DNA of 64,000 bases, taken from Marinobacter litoralis. Its GTDB lineage: Bacteria > Pseudomonadota > Gammaproteobacteria > Pseudomonadales > Oleiphilaceae. The stretch spans positions 186,211-250,210 of the forward strand of contig NZ_QMDL01000003.1 in NCBI RefSeq assembly GCF_003336705.1, given 5' to 3'. Below the pieces are notes generated by a model, which saw only the letters and a list, made by a program, of their open reading frames with translations, was not told the origin of the DNA and ran no database searches. Each line of letters starts with the position of its first letter. Position 1 is the first letter of the stretch. This document shows, in pieces, positions 26,274-35,569 of this stretch. The position numbers and the translations under genes were made by a program.

Positions 26274-27040
26274 CGTTTACTCCTTAACAGAATCCATTGA
26301 GATAACATCAGCATCACCAGTGAAAACACCAGCAACAGCGTACCTAGGGCATTCACTTCCGGTTTCAGGCCCACTCGCACCATAGAGTAGATGCGCAACG
26401 GCAAAATTTCATAACTGGGGCCACTGACAAAAGTGCTCACCACCACATCGTCCAGCGATAGCGTAAAGCCGAGCAGCCACCCCGCCAGCAATGCCGGCAT
26501 GATCACCGGGATCAACACGGTGCGGGTCATGGTGAAGTCGCTCGCGCCCAAATCCCGAGCTGCTTCCGGCAGGCGCTCGTCGAAACCACTCAGACGAGCC
26601 ATCACCGTAATGACCACAAAGGGCAGACAGAAGGTGACGTGAGCCAACAACAAGGACACATAACCCAGCTGCAGCCCCACCATCAGGAACAATCCCAGCA
26701 GCGAGATCGCCAGAACAATTTCCGGCGACATCATCACGATAAACAACATACCGTTCAGCACCTGTTTGCCCCGGAATCGGTACCGGTGCAAGGCTAAGGC
26801 TGTGAGTGCGCCAATCAGGGTCGAGACAGTTGCCGCCGAAAGCGCCAGCCACAGGGAGTTCCACATGGCTTGTACCATGGCACGGTTGTTAAACAGCGCC
26901 TCATACCAGCGCAGGCTCAGCCCGCCCCATTCATAGCCGGTACGGGAATCGTTGAACGAAAACACCACCAGCACGGCAATGGGCACATACAGCAACACGT
27001 AAACAAAGGTCAGGTAGGTCCGTGGCAGCCAGCGGCTCAT
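26270..27040 (-). CDS. potC: Polyamine ABC permease PotC
   Basis: A 256-residue inner-membrane permease of normal PotC length, with six helices and the coupling loop EAARDLGASDFTMTRTVLIPVIMPALLAG. It opens with RTYLTFVYVLLYVPIAVLVVFSFNDS as PotC proteins do. It overlaps both neighbours by 4 bases (potB stop, potD start), showing one transcription unit. The substrate is inferred from operon order and PotD similarity. Confidence 0.88.
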   Translation of the reverse strand: MSRWLPRTYLTFVYVLLYVPIAVLVVFSFNDSRTGYEWGGLSLRWYEALFNNRAMVQAMWNSLWLALSAATVSTLIGALTALALHRYRFRGKQVLNGMLFIVMMSPEIVLAISLLGLFLMVGLQLGYVSLLLAHVTFCLPFVVITVMARLSGFDERLPEAARDLGASDFTMTRTVLIPVIMPALLAGWLLGFTLSLDDVVVSTFVSGPSYEILPLRIYSMVRVGLKPEVNALGTLLLVFSLVMLMLSQWILLRSKR

Positions 27041-27894
27041 ACGCCATCCTCCCCGATTCGCCGTTTGCTCAAGCGATGGGCAAACATCAAAAACGCCATG
27101 GCCAAGGTCAGCATGATGCTAGCCGCAGCACCGAATGGCCAGTTTCGGGCATCCAGGAACTGGTTTTTGATGACGTTACCCACCAGCAAGTTGCGCGAAC
27201 CACCCAACACGTCCGGTACAAAGAACAAGCCCATGGCCGGCAACAACACCAGCATGACGCCAGCCAGAACGCCGGGCAGGGTCAACGGCACAATAACGTG
27301 GATAAACGTTGACCAACGGCCCGCGCCCAGGTCGTGGGAAGCCCGCAGGAAGTCTTCACGCAAGTCCTCGAACACCGTGTATAACGGCAGAATCATGAAC
27401 GGCAACAACAGATACACCAAACCAATGATGACTGCGCCTTCGGTATACAGCATCTGCATAGGTGCATCGATGATGCCCATGGCCATCAAGCCGTTATTCA
27501 GCAATCCGTTGGTCGCCAGAATCAACTTCAGGGCGTAGGTACGCACCAACGAGTTGGTCCAGAAGGGCACGATCAACAGGAAAATCAGTAATACTCGATT
27601 CTTTCTGGCGACTTTGGACAACGACCACGCAAACGGGTAGCCAATCAGCAAGCAAATCAACGTGGTCATAGCCGCCATATACAGAGAGTGCAGAAACACA
27701 TCCAGATAGAGCGGGTTCAGCAGTTGACGGTAGGCATCCAGATTAAGCGGGAAAGCAATAAAGTTGCTCGGGTCCCGGGTCATCACGCTGGCACCAACCA
27801 CCAGTAGGTTGGGGGTGAACACCAAAAACAGCAACCAACCCCATACCAGAACCAGCACTGCGGTTCTGAACGGCTGCTGCAATGTGTTACCCAT
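27037..27894 (-). CDS. potB: Polyamine ABC permease PotB
   Basis: A 285-residue permease with six helices and the coupling loop [30 protein letters not shown] use the ATG at 27894; the frame also contains a TTG one codon upstream. It overlaps the potA stop by 8 bases and the potC start by 4. [19 protein letters not shown] is typical of the PotB/PotH group. Confidence 0.87.
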   Translation of the reverse strand: MGNTLQQPFRTAVLVLVWGWLLFLVFTPNLLVVGASVMTRDPSNFIAFPLNLDAYRQLLNPLYLDVFLHSLYMAAMTTLICLLIGYPFAWSLSKVARKNRVLLIFLLIVPFWTNSLVRTYALKLILATNGLLNNGLMAMGIIDAPMQMLYTEGAVIIGLVYLLLPFMILPLYTVFEDLREDFLRASHDLGAGRWSTFIHVIVPLTLPGVLAGVMLVLLPAMGLFFVPDVLGGSRNLLVGNVIKNQFLDARNWPFGAAASIMLTLAMAFLMFAHRLSKRRIGEDGV

Positions 27895-29008
27895 CAACGG
27901 TGTCTTCCTCGGTCACAACCGCCGGTTCTTCCGGCAGCAACCATTCCCAGCCATCAACCCAGCTGACCCGGACCGGCTCGCCCAAGCGGTAGTCGAAGGT
28001 GGGGTCATCTTCATCGAAGAATTCAGATGCCAACACTTCGGTGCCGTCGGTTAGATGGATGACCGAATCCAATGTGCTGCCTTTATAGTTCCGCTCCACC
28101 ACTTTTCCGGCTACGCCGTCGTTATCGCCCGGCGCCAGCACACGGATGTCTTCCGGCCGCAGCAATACGTGCAAGGATTGCCCTTCAACAACGGAAAAGT
28201 CTGGTTTGCGGAATCGACGCTTCAGACCGAAGACATCCACAATAATGGTGCCGTCTTCGTTGAGGGTATCCACCCGCCCCGGGAAGAAGTTGGTCTCGCC
28301 CACAAATCGTGCGGTAAACAGGTTAGCAGGGCGCTCATAGACTTCACGAGGGGTGCCAAGCTGCTGAATCAAGCCGTCTTTCAGCACCACAATGCGATCA
28401 GACATCGACAAGGCTTCTTCCTGATCGTGGGTCACGAACACAAAGGTAATGCCCAGCTCTCGCTGCAAACGTTTCAACTCCACCTGCATGGTGCGGCGCA
28501 GTTTGTAATCCAACGCGGACAAGGGTTCGTCCAGCAGCAACATTTTCGGTCGTTTGACCACGGCCCGGGCAATCGCGACCCGCTGCTGCTGTCCACCGGA
28601 AAGCTGGTGCGGTTTGCGCTTGGCAAACTCTTCCAGTTGCACCATGGCCAGCGCTTCTTCGACCCGTTGCTGGATTTCCGGCTTCGGGCGTTTTTCCATT
28701 TTCAGGCCATAGGCCACATTGTCGAAAACCGACATGTGCGGAAACAGCGCATAGTTCTGGAACACGGTGTTCAGAGGTCGAGCCTCTGGAGGTGTGTGGG
28801 TCAGGTCTTGGCTACCGAGAGTAATGGAACCTTCATCAGGGTGCTCAAAGCCGGCCATCATGCGCAGAAGCGTGGTTTTTCCACAGCCGGAAGGGCCCAG
28901 CAACGTAATAAACTCACCGTCAAGAATCTCAAGATCCAGCGAATCCAATACCTTGCGGTCATCAAATTGCTTGGAGAGCTTACTCAAAGAAAGCAGTGTC
29001 TGTTTCAT
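27887..29008 (-). CDS. potA: Polyamine ABC ATPase PotA
   Basis: A 373-residue ATPase. Walker A is GPSGCGKTT, signature [14 protein letters not shown], Walker [13 protein letters not shown] and H-loop THDQEEA. A C-terminal TOBE domain with [10 protein letters not shown] completes the PotA layout. It heads the potABCD-ordered operon. The preceding gene on the same strand ends at a hairpin 53-92 bases upstream, so the operon promoter must lie within about 110 bases. Confidence 0.9.
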   Translation of the reverse strand: MKQTLLSLSKLSKQFDDRKVLDSLDLEILDGEFITLLGPSGCGKTTLLRMMAGFEHPDEGSITLGSQDLTHTPPEARPLNTVFQNYALFPHMSVFDNVAYGLKMEKRPKPEIQQRVEEALAMVQLEEFAKRKPHQLSGGQQQRVAIARAVVKRPKMLLLDEPLSALDYKLRRTMQVELKRLQRELGITFVFVTHDQEEALSMSDRIVVLKDGLIQQLGTPREVYERPANLFTARFVGETNFFPGRVDTLNEDGTIIVDVFGLKRRFRKPDFSVVEGQSLHVLLRPEDIRVLAPGDNDGVAGKVVERNYKGSTLDSVIHLTDGTEVLASEFFDEDDPTFDYRLGEPVRVSWVDGWEWLLPEEPAVVTEEDTVDG

Positions 29009-29060
29009 CGGCCGCCGCCTAAAAAGTTAGCGGCGTATTTTTCCAGAAACCCCGGCCAAC

Positions 29061-29100
29061 AAAAAGGGGCGTCAGGGTATTCCACAACCCCGCGCCCCTT
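29061..29100 (-). terminator. Terminator after the lone TRAP-binding protein gene
   Basis: AAGGGGCG and CGCCCCTT arms enclose a 21-base loop that can itself fold; on the minus strand the stem runs into T residues. It starts 18 bases beyond the TRAP-binding protein stop and separates it from potA. Confidence 0.7.
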
Positions 29101-29117
29101 CGCTTTAAAGGACGGTT

Positions 29118-30188
29118 TTACTGGTCAGCTACGCTGTTCAAATACGCCTTGTCCGAAATGTTTGTCCAAGGACGAACCTGCTTCAGGTAGTCGCGCTGAG
29201 ACGTAATGATTTCGTTCGCCAGTTCATCTTTGGCGGCGAACTCATTCAACAAACGGTTGGTGGTCTCACGAAGGGCATTAATCACCTCTGGCGGGAACAC
29301 CTTGTGGGTCACATTCGGGTACTCTTCCTTCATGCTCGCCCAAGCGGCCCCACTCTCATGAGTGCTCTGGATGTACATGTCATAAGCCGCCGTACGCATT
29401 GCCACTCGCAGCACTTCCTGCAGATCTTCAGGCAGTTTGTTCCAGGTTTTCTGGTTAATCAGAAACTGAACTTCGGCATTTGGCTCCTGCCAGCCGGAAT
29501 AGTAATAGTCGGCAATCTGGTGGAAGCCCATTTTCAGGTCCAGCGCTGGGCCAACCCATTCCACCGCGTCAATGGTGCCACGCTCAAGAGAAGTATACAG
29601 CTCGCCCGGTGGCAAGTTGGTGACCGCGACACCCAGCTCGGACATCACCTCACCGGCAAACCCGGGCGTGCGGATTTTCAGACCTTTCAGGTCATCCAGA
29701 GAGTTAATTTCTTTGCGGAACCAGCCACCCATTTGGTTGCTGGTATTACCACCCGGAAAAGACAGTAAACCAAAAGGCTCGTACACCTTCTGCATCAGTT
29801 CCATGCCGTCGTCATGGTAGAACCAGGCGTACATTTCCGGGGCAATCATACCGAACGGTGTGGTGGTGAAATACATGGCGTTCGGAATGGTGCCTTTGTA
29901 GTAGTACGAGGCGGTGTGCCCCATATCGTACTGACCGTTGCGCACCATATCGAAGATGCCGAACGGGGCTTTGTGCTTGTTGGAAGAATCAATTCGAAAC
30001 TTCAAGCGGCCATTGGACATTTTCTCAGCCATGGCGGCCATATTTCGGGGCGTGTCGCCCAGCAATCCGGAGTTAGGGCCCCAAGTTTCCGCAAGACGGA
30101 TGGTGTAGGTTTTATCTGCTGCCGCAAAGGGACTGGCCAGGACAGCAACCGCAGCGAAGGCGGCCAGGATGGTGTTACGCATAAACAT
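29118..30188 (-). CDS. TakP-like TRAP periplasmic binding protein without membrane partners
   Basis: A 356-residue TRAP DctP-family protein with a signal peptide ending near FAAADK. FPGGNTSNQMGGWFRKEI, LKGLKIRTPGFAGEVMSELG and RGTIDAVEWVGPALD match the TakP subgroup, whose known ligands include 2-oxo acids and other monocarboxylates. I chose the ATG at 30188, with GGAACC upstream; the longer frame to 30341 adds 51 residues before the signal peptide. No DctQ or DctM gene is adjacent. A chemoreceptor gene is directly upstream on the same strand (113 bases). Ligand and partners are unknown. Confidence 0.83.
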   Translation of the reverse strand: MFMRNTILAAFAAVAVLASPFAAADKTYTIRLAETWGPNSGLLGDTPRNMAAMAEKMSNGRLKFRIDSSNKHKAPFGIFDMVRNGQYDMGHTASYYYKGTIPNAMYFTTTPFGMIAPEMYAWFYHDDGMELMQKVYEPFGLLSFPGGNTSNQMGGWFRKEINSLDDLKGLKIRTPGFAGEVMSELGVAVTNLPPGELYTSLERGTIDAVEWVGPALDLKMGFHQIADYYYSGWQEPNAEVQFLINQKTWNKLPEDLQEVLRVAMRTAAYDMYIQSTHESGAAWASMKEEYPNVTHKVFPPEVINALRETTNRLLNEFAAKDELANEIITSQRDYLKQVRPWTNISDKAYLNSVADQ

Positions 30189-30300
30189 AGAAAAGGTTCC
30201 GTTATTATCGCTATAGGTCACAGGCAGTAACCTGTTATTAAACCACACTAAACGCACAGTCTCGCCCTTTGTGCTCTTGTCGGCAAGACTGCAATCAACG

Positions 30301-31980
30301 TTAAACCTTAAACTGGGCAACCAAGTCGCGCAGGCTTTCACCTAAACGTGCCAGTTCGTTACTGGCCTCATTGGTTTGAGTAACACCGGTGTCGCTTCGC
30401 TGCGCCGCATCAACAATGCGCACGACGTTCTGGTTTACCTCTTCCGCAACCTGACTTTGCTGTTCTGCAGCGGTGGCAATTTGAGTCACTTGGTCATGAA
30501 TCTGAGCAATCGAACTCACAATCGTGTTCAGTGCGGAGGTCGCGTGGTTTATGCGTTCAACCGTTTCCTCCGAACTTCGGCGGGAATGGTTCATCCGCTC
30601 AACCGAGGCTTTGGTTTCCGCCACAAAGCCGCCAATCATTTCGCCAATCTGATCTGCAGATTCCGCAGACCGGCGCGCCAACTGGCGTACTTCATCGGCA
30701 ACCACCGAGAACCCACGGCCGTGCTCGCCCGCTCGTGCGGCTTCGATCGCTGCGTTCAGGGCCAGCAGGTTAGTCTGCTCTGTTACCGCATGAATCACAT
30801 CCAACACCTGCTGAATGTCACCAGACTTCTCAGCCAGCGCATTGATGCTGGCAGCGGTGCTTTCGATTTCGCCAGACAGTTGTGTAACGGCAACTTGGGC
30901 ACTCGCGATGGTCTCACCCCCTTCACGGGCCATGCGATCCGCATCTGACGCGGCACTTTCCACTTCGTTGGTGTTGCCGGAAATCTGCTGGATTGTCGCC
31001 GCCATTTGATTAATCGCCGAGGCAATCTGATCCGTTTCCGAGCCTTGCTCCTGCACAGACTGGCTGGTTTCATTCGCCACCCGGCTGAGCTCCTCGGCGG
31101 CGGAAGCCACTTGGTCCGTGGTGATACCCACTTCACGGATGGTGTTCTGCATCTTGATCACAAATTGGTTGAACCGGCGCCCCAACTCCGCCAACTCATC
31201 CGTGCCATCTTCCGGCAGGCGCTGGCGCAAATCGCCGTCGCCGTTTGCGATTTCCTGCATCATGTCACTGACTTTCTTCAGCGGTACCGTCACCGTGCGA
31301 CCGATCAACAACCCCACTATCAGCGCAACGATCACAACAACGATGGTTGCAACCAAGGTAAATAACATGGCCTCGGATATGGTGCCTTCGATGTCTTGCT
31401 CTGCCGCAGCCAGCACCCGATTAATATCGGTAATATAGACACCTGCGCCGATCATCCAGTCCCACCCTGGCACCAACGTGGTGTACGACAATTTTGGTTC
31501 AATAGCGCCGCTCGAGGCCGGGTTCGGCCACTCGTATTGGTAAAAACCATCTCGACTTGCCGCCTGAAACAAATCACCTACCAGTCTGCGGACCTTGGGA
31601 TTGGTGGTCGGCCCCTCTTTTTCGGGGCTCGGCGCATACGCCAGATTGAAGACATCTCGGGTATACGCAAACACGTAATTGGATTCGCCGAACGAGATGG
31701 CACGAATGCGTTTCCGCGCCTCGTTTTTGGCTTCTTCGGGTGAGAGGGCTGGGTTATTCTTGGCCTCTTCAACAACATCATTGACGGCTTCAATCAGATC
31801 CTGAAGCCCCTGTTTCTTTGCTGCAAACAACTCTTCTTCGAGACGCTCCAGCTCGGCCTGACCATTGGCATTAATTTCTACAGCCGTGATCCAAGCAATA
31901 GCTCCTGCGGTCAGAAGTACCGGTACCAGGACACCGATCAACAGTCGAGTTCGTATTCGCAGGGCGCTTATCAGGGGCAT
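30301..31980 (-). CDS. Methyl-accepting chemotaxis protein with single Cache domain
   Basis: A 559-residue chemoreceptor. TM1 lies about residues 12-33, a periplasmic sCache_2-like sensor 45-190 ([11 protein letters not shown] and [14 protein letters not shown]), TM2 about 200-222 and HAMP about 223-277. The signalling domain carries the conserved hairpin tip ([24 protein letters not shown]). sCache_2 sensors commonly bind small organic acids. No CheB/CheR pentapeptide is seen at the C-terminus. It precedes a TRAP-binding protein gene, possibly sensing the same ligand. Confidence 0.9.
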   Translation of the reverse strand: MPLISALRIRTRLLIGVLVPVLLTAGAIAWITAVEINANGQAELERLEEELFAAKKQGLQDLIEAVNDVVEEAKNNPALSPEEAKNEARKRIRAISFGESNYVFAYTRDVFNLAYAPSPEKEGPTTNPKVRRLVGDLFQAASRDGFYQYEWPNPASSGAIEPKLSYTTLVPGWDWMIGAGVYITDINRVLAAAEQDIEGTISEAMLFTLVATIVVVIVALIVGLLIGRTVTVPLKKVSDMMQEIANGDGDLRQRLPEDGTDELAELGRRFNQFVIKMQNTIREVGITTDQVASAAEELSRVANETSQSVQEQGSETDQIASAINQMAATIQQISGNTNEVESAASDADRMAREGGETIASAQVAVTQLSGEIESTAASINALAEKSGDIQQVLDVIHAVTEQTNLLALNAAIEAARAGEHGRGFSVVADEVRQLARRSAESADQIGEMIGGFVAETKASVERMNHSRRSSEETVERINHATSALNTIVSSIAQIHDQVTQIATAAEQQSQVAEEVNQNVVRIVDAAQRSDTGVTQTNEASNELARLGESLRDLVAQFKV

Positions 31981-32107
31981 ATCGGTGACTCCGGGTTATT
32001 GTTAGTTTTGACGATAGCCTTAAGACGGCTTTAGCTGACATGGGTATCGACCATTACAGCCGCAACTTAAGCGCAGTCTAACCAAATTTTCACCTCGGAG
32101 CGCAAGC

Positions 32108-32884
32108 TCACCCCATACGAACCAACTTTGCCTCTAGCAGCAAGTTCGGACCAAGCTTCGCCACCTTCACCGCGTCCGGATTCACCCCCAGATCTTTCAA
32201 GGCGTCATGAATTTCATCCATGGCCTCATCCGCAGGCGCCGCAAGCAACAGCTCCCGAACGGCTCCCAGAACCATTTTCACGGGGACGGTCATGAAATAA
32301 CCGGAAATCAGCAGCATCATCACCGGGTCGGCGTATACCGCCATCGCGGACCATTCACTGCGTTCTATCAACCATGCGATAGCAAAGCCCAGCATTACCG
32401 CAGCACTTAATACCGTATCCATCAACCATTGACCCTGCTCAGCCAACACCAAGCCAGAGCCATTGCGGTGGCTGGTCCAGCGCAAATAAACCCAAACCAC
32501 CAAACAACCCACAACACTGACAGCGCCAAAAATCAGCGCCATGCCAGCCTCTACCGGGCGGCCGCCCTGTAAAATAGACACAACCGCCGAGGCAAACGAA
32601 AGCACACACACCAGGCCAATAACCAGACCTTTAAACGCAATAACCAGCGGCTCTACGGCACCCATACCAAACGGATAGTCTTCCGTTGCGGGGCGGCGAA
32701 TAATCCTAGCGGCATACAGTGACAAAAGTGATAGCGCCAAACTGACCAAGGAATAGGCACCGTCGAAAAGAATGACTAGAGAATCTACCCAAAGACCCCA
32801 GATGATACCGGCAACTGCAAACAAGCCGGCCCCGACTGCAGATAGTTTTAGCGCCATATTTTCCCGCGCTAGAGAAGTAAACAT
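32108..32884 (-). CDS. CDF-fold cation transporter homologue lacking most canonical metal ligands
   Basis: A 258-residue cation-diffusion-facilitator-like membrane protein with six helices and a short C-terminal domain. Aligned by eye to FieF/ZitB, the TM2 H/D-x3-D pair is Tyr44 and Ser48 and the TM5 H-x3-D pair is Gln152 and Asp156. The usual GHGKAE loop reads GMGAVE. Three of four site-A ligands are therefore replaced, yet the fold and length look intact. It is divergent from a LysR regulator and has a 22-bp palindrome directly before its AGGAGG ribosome site. Substrate unknown; metal export should not be assumed. Confidence 0.7.
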   Translation of the reverse strand: MFTSLARENMALKLSAVGAGLFAVAGIIWGLWVDSLVILFDGAYSLVSLALSLLSLYAARIIRRPATEDYPFGMGAVEPLVIAFKGLVIGLVCVLSFASAVVSILQGGRPVEAGMALIFGAVSVVGCLVVWVYLRWTSHRNGSGLVLAEQGQWLMDTVLSAAVMLGFAIAWLIERSEWSAMAVYADPVMMLLISGYFMTVPVKMVLGAVRELLLAAPADEAMDEIHDALKDLGVNPDAVKVAKLGPNLLLEAKLVRMG

Positions 32885-32895
32885 TTTGACCTCCT

Positions 32896-32917
32896 GTTAA
32901 TATAGCGCCATATTAAC
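32896..32917. promoter_or_regulatory. 22-bp near-perfect palindrome before the CDF-like gene
   Basis: Arms GTTAATAT and ATATTAAC are perfectly complementary; the 6-base centre AGCGCC contains GCGC, leaving only one mismatched pair in 22 bp. It abuts the ribosome site of the CDF-like gene, within the 93-base divergent region shared with a LysR gene. It fits a dimeric repressor operator, and contains T-N11-A spacing compatible with LysR sites. Confidence 0.65.
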
Positions 32918-32977
32918 GGGATCAATTTGCCGGCGTGAGTCACTGAGCGACGGAAAAACCGTCGGGAAGAAGCCATC

Positions 32978-33859
32978 GTGAAAACCTCTCAAATCAAAAC
33001 ATTTCTGGCCATCGTCGATAACGGCAGCATCGCAGCCGCAGCCCGCCAACTGAACCGCAGCCGTACAACCATTAGCACCGTTTTAGCCGCGCTAGAAGAT
33101 GAGCTGGGTGTCGCCCTGTTTGATCGCAGTGGCAATCAATTGCACCTGACATCGATCGGCCAATCGATCGTGACGGACTGCAGGCGTTTTGACCAAGTGG
33201 CCGGGCAAATCCAATCCCGCTGCCAGCATCACCTGAGTGGCGCGGAGTCAGTGCTGCGTATCGCCCGGGACGATGCCATTCCGGAAGTCATCTGGCGGGA
33301 TATTCTTAAACGGCTGAAACAGAAGTTCCCCCAAACCAGCTTGTCGGTGTACCTCGCCCCTCCCAGAGAGCTCACGCATCTGGTGCGCAATCAATCCGTG
33401 GATGTTGCCTACGGCCTGATGCCCGAACTGCTGAGCGAGGGGTATCAATGGTTCCGGGAACTGGCTGACGTGCGCATGCTCACGGTGGCTGCTCCCGATC
33501 ATCCACTGTGTCAGCTGAAGCGCGTGACACAAGACCAGCTCATAGCCCACACCGAAGTCACCATCGCCTATATGGAAGATGCTCAGTTGGTGGCGGAGTC
33601 GCCAGAGACGGCAAACTATCTCGCTTTTACGCAGTACGAATTGATTCGGGATGCCGTTATAGAGGGCGCGGGCTGGGCCGACTTGCCTTTACCACTGATC
33701 GCAGAGGCCTTAAGAAAAGAACAACTGAAGACCATCAAGCACCGGAGTGCTCGGTGGTGGAAAGTCTTCAGTGCACTGGAGACCGAGCAGGCCCAAGGTG
33801 GTGCCGTGGTCGGCTGGCTGGCTAACGAGCTGGAAACCTATCTGGAAACCATGGTTTAA
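32978..33859 (+). CDS. LysR-family transcriptional regulator
   Basis: A 293-residue regulator with an N-terminal winged HTH (residues 1-62: MKTSQIKTFLAIVDNGSIAAAARQLNRSR) and a type 2 periplasmic-binding effector domain from about residue 90. The start is GTG with GGGAAG upstream. It is divergent from the CDF-like transporter. LysR proteins often control the divergent gene, so the transporter is the first target to consider. Its stop overlaps the convergent DUF3565 stop by 4 bases. Confidence 0.88.
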   Translation: MKTSQIKTFLAIVDNGSIAAAARQLNRSRTTISTVLAALEDELGVALFDRSGNQLHLTSIGQSIVTDCRRFDQVAGQIQSRCQHHLSGAESVLRIARDDAIPEVIWRDILKRLKQKFPQTSLSVYLAPPRELTHLVRNQSVDVAYGLMPELLSEGYQWFRELADVRMLTVAAPDHPLCQLKRVTQDQLIAHTEVTIAYMEDAQLVAESPETANYLAFTQYELIRDAVIEGAGWADLPLPLIAEALRKEQLKTIKHRSARWWKVFSALETEQAQGGAVVGWLANELETYLETMV

Positions 33860-34065
33860 GGCTGTTCATCCGGCGGTGCGCCGAGATCGCATTTTTTGCA
33901 GTCCAATTCAAACCCCAGCATGGATTCCCTACCCTCGGGCGTTATGACCCACGGCCGATTCACCCAAGGCGGATCGTGGCGCACGTGCTGGTTGTGCCCG
34001 CAGCCTAACTGGGCGACCCAATGGTTTTCAATGTCTTTGTGGTAACCGGCAATGGGCTGTTTCAT
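33856..34065 (-). CDS. DUF3565 small protein
   Basis: A 69-residue protein of the DUF3565 family (MKQPIAGYHKDIENHWVAQL opening). Cys/His residues (CGHNQHVRH near residue 22 and CKKC near residue 59) could form a zinc site; the function is unknown. The ATG at 34065 overlaps the rarD stop as ATGA, supporting this start over the longer frame to 34119. It is the last gene of a ychJ-rarD-DUF3565 unit. Confidence 0.8.
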   Translation of the reverse strand: MKQPIAGYHKDIENHWVAQLGCGHNQHVRHDPPWVNRPWVITPEGRESMLGFELDCKKCDLGAPPDEQP

Positions 34066-34949
34066 GCCCGGGCCCTGCCGTTCCAGGCCGACCAGGAATA
34101 GATAGCCAAAGCCACCCATATCATGACAAAACTGATCAGTTTCTCAGTACCCAGCGGTTCGTGGAAAACATACATTGCAATCAGAAACTGCAGGGTAGGG
34201 TTGATGTACATAAGAAACCCGACGGTGGACAGGCGTAACCGCCGGGCAGCGCCGGCGAAAGCCAGTAGTGGAATGGCCGTCACGATACCGCTGGACATCA
34301 ATAGCAAGGCGCTGTTGGTACTTTCAGCCAGATGCGACATTTCCTGCGCCGAGAGCCATGCCAACGCGAGCAGGCCGAGCGGTAACAGCAAAAGCGTTTC
34401 CACAAACAAACCCGACAAACCATCCAGATCAACCTTCTTACGCATCAACCCATAGGTTCCGAAGCTGAACGCCAACGCCAGAGTAATCCACGGCAAAACG
34501 CCCAGAAGAACAATCTGGTAGACGATGGCCACAGCCGCCAACACCACGGCCACCACCTGCAGCCGGGATATGCGTTCACCCAGAATCAGCATCCCCATGG
34601 CCACGTTAACTAACGGCGTCAGGAAGTAACCCAGGCTAGCCTGCATCACTTGCCGCGTTTCCACCGCGTAGATATAGATTCCCCAGTTCAGCGCGATAAA
34701 AATGGCACAGCCCAACACGAAACCAAGACGCTTGGGACGCCTCAATGCGACCTTAACCGGAGACCAACGTTTCAGCAGCGAAATAACCACGGCCAGAAAT
34801 ACGCAGGACCAGACCACCCGATGAATCAACACTTCCCAGGCGGGAATGCCCTCAAAAAGCGCGAAATACAGCGGAAAACTGCCCCACATGGTGTAGGCCG
34901 CCAAACCATAGGCCACACCTTTACTGGTTTCCGAAACCGCCTTGTTCAT
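34062..34949 (-). CDS. rarD: RarD-type EamA permease
   Basis: A 295-residue DMT-superfamily membrane protein with ten predicted helices. KGVAYGLAAYTMWGSFPLYF, WEVLIHRVVWSCVFL and LGYFLTPLVNVAMGMLILGERIS are RarD landmarks. RarD proteins are often labelled chloramphenicol-sensitive protein; the transported substrate is unknown. It follows ychJ by 7 bases and overlaps the DUF3565 gene. Confidence 0.87.
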   Translation of the reverse strand: MNKAVSETSKGVAYGLAAYTMWGSFPLYFALFEGIPAWEVLIHRVVWSCVFLAVVISLLKRWSPVKVALRRPKRLGFVLGCAIFIALNWGIYIYAVETRQVMQASLGYFLTPLVNVAMGMLILGERISRLQVVAVVLAAVAIVYQIVLLGVLPWITLALAFSFGTYGLMRKKVDLDGLSGLFVETLLLLPLGLLALAWLSAQEMSHLAESTNSALLLMSSGIVTAIPLLAFAGAARRLRLSTVGFLMYINPTLQFLIAMYVFHEPLGTEKLISFVMIWVALAIYSWSAWNGRARA

Positions 34950-34956
34950 GAATCAC

Positions 34957-35421
34957 TCACTTACGCAGACAACATACTTTGTATTTGCGGCCGCTGCCGC
35001 AAGGGCAGACATCGTTTCGGCCGGGTTTAAGCTGGCCTTCACTCGTTGCTCCGCTCAGGTAGTACCAGCGCCCGTCTTCTTTTATGAAATCAGACTGCTC
35101 TTCCAGATAGCCCCAGCCGGAACCCGACCGATATAGCGCCCTAAAATGAACCTTTCCCTGATGCGCCGTCTCGCTGGCCTCGATAACCTGCAGCGACGTC
35201 CACTCCGGCGAGCCTTCCAAGTTCAGTTCAGAAGGGCGCGTATCGCTGTGCCAGGTCGCAAGCAGGTAATCGTTATTGTGTTTAACAAAAGCCGCATACC
35301 GGGAGCGCATCAATGCTTCCGGTGTGGGTGCTGACTGGCCGAGATGCCAAGGTTGGCAACAACGTGAGTAATCTGCCCCACTGCCGCACGGGCAAACTGC
35401 AGGTGAGTTCGCTACATCCAT
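34957..35421 (-). CDS. ychJ: YchJ-family SEC-C motif protein
   Basis: A 154-residue protein with two SEC-C zinc-binding motifs, [13 protein letters not shown] at the N-terminus and [13 protein letters not shown] at the C-terminus. They flank an NTF2-like middle ([21 protein letters not shown]). This is the YchJ layout; the function is unestablished. I start at 35421, where GCGAGAG lies 5-11 bases upstream; a longer frame to 35454 lacks a good site. Confidence 0.85.
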   Translation of the reverse strand: MDVANSPAVCPCGSGADYSRCCQPWHLGQSAPTPEALMRSRYAAFVKHNNDYLLATWHSDTRPSELNLEGSPEWTSLQVIEASETAHQGKVHFRALYRSGSGWGYLEEQSDFIKEDGRWYYLSGATSEGQLKPGRNDVCPCGSGRKYKVCCLRK

Positions 35422-35569
35422 AAAACTCTCGCTCTTGAAACAATAAAACGTCACCTAGACGGCTATGGTCTAATTGAAAACACGCCAAACACCACCCAAT
35501 ATGCAAATAAAAACGACACACTGGAAGTCACGGCCATCTGGGCCATACTTTAGCGATCAACGGAACTGA

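Noticed and set aside
28055-29206. 383-codon open frame antisense to potA
   Set aside because: The sense strand has complete ABC ATPase motifs; the antisense product is His/Gln-rich and unrecognisable.
30189-30341. 51-residue N-terminal extension of the TRAP-binding protein
   Set aside because: It would place the signal peptide internally; the ATG at 30188 is preceded by GGAA.
31981-32107. Flagellar sigma-28 promoter for the chemoreceptor
   Set aside because: A TAAAG block exists on the minus strand, but the GCCGATAA-type -10 is not at the required spacing.
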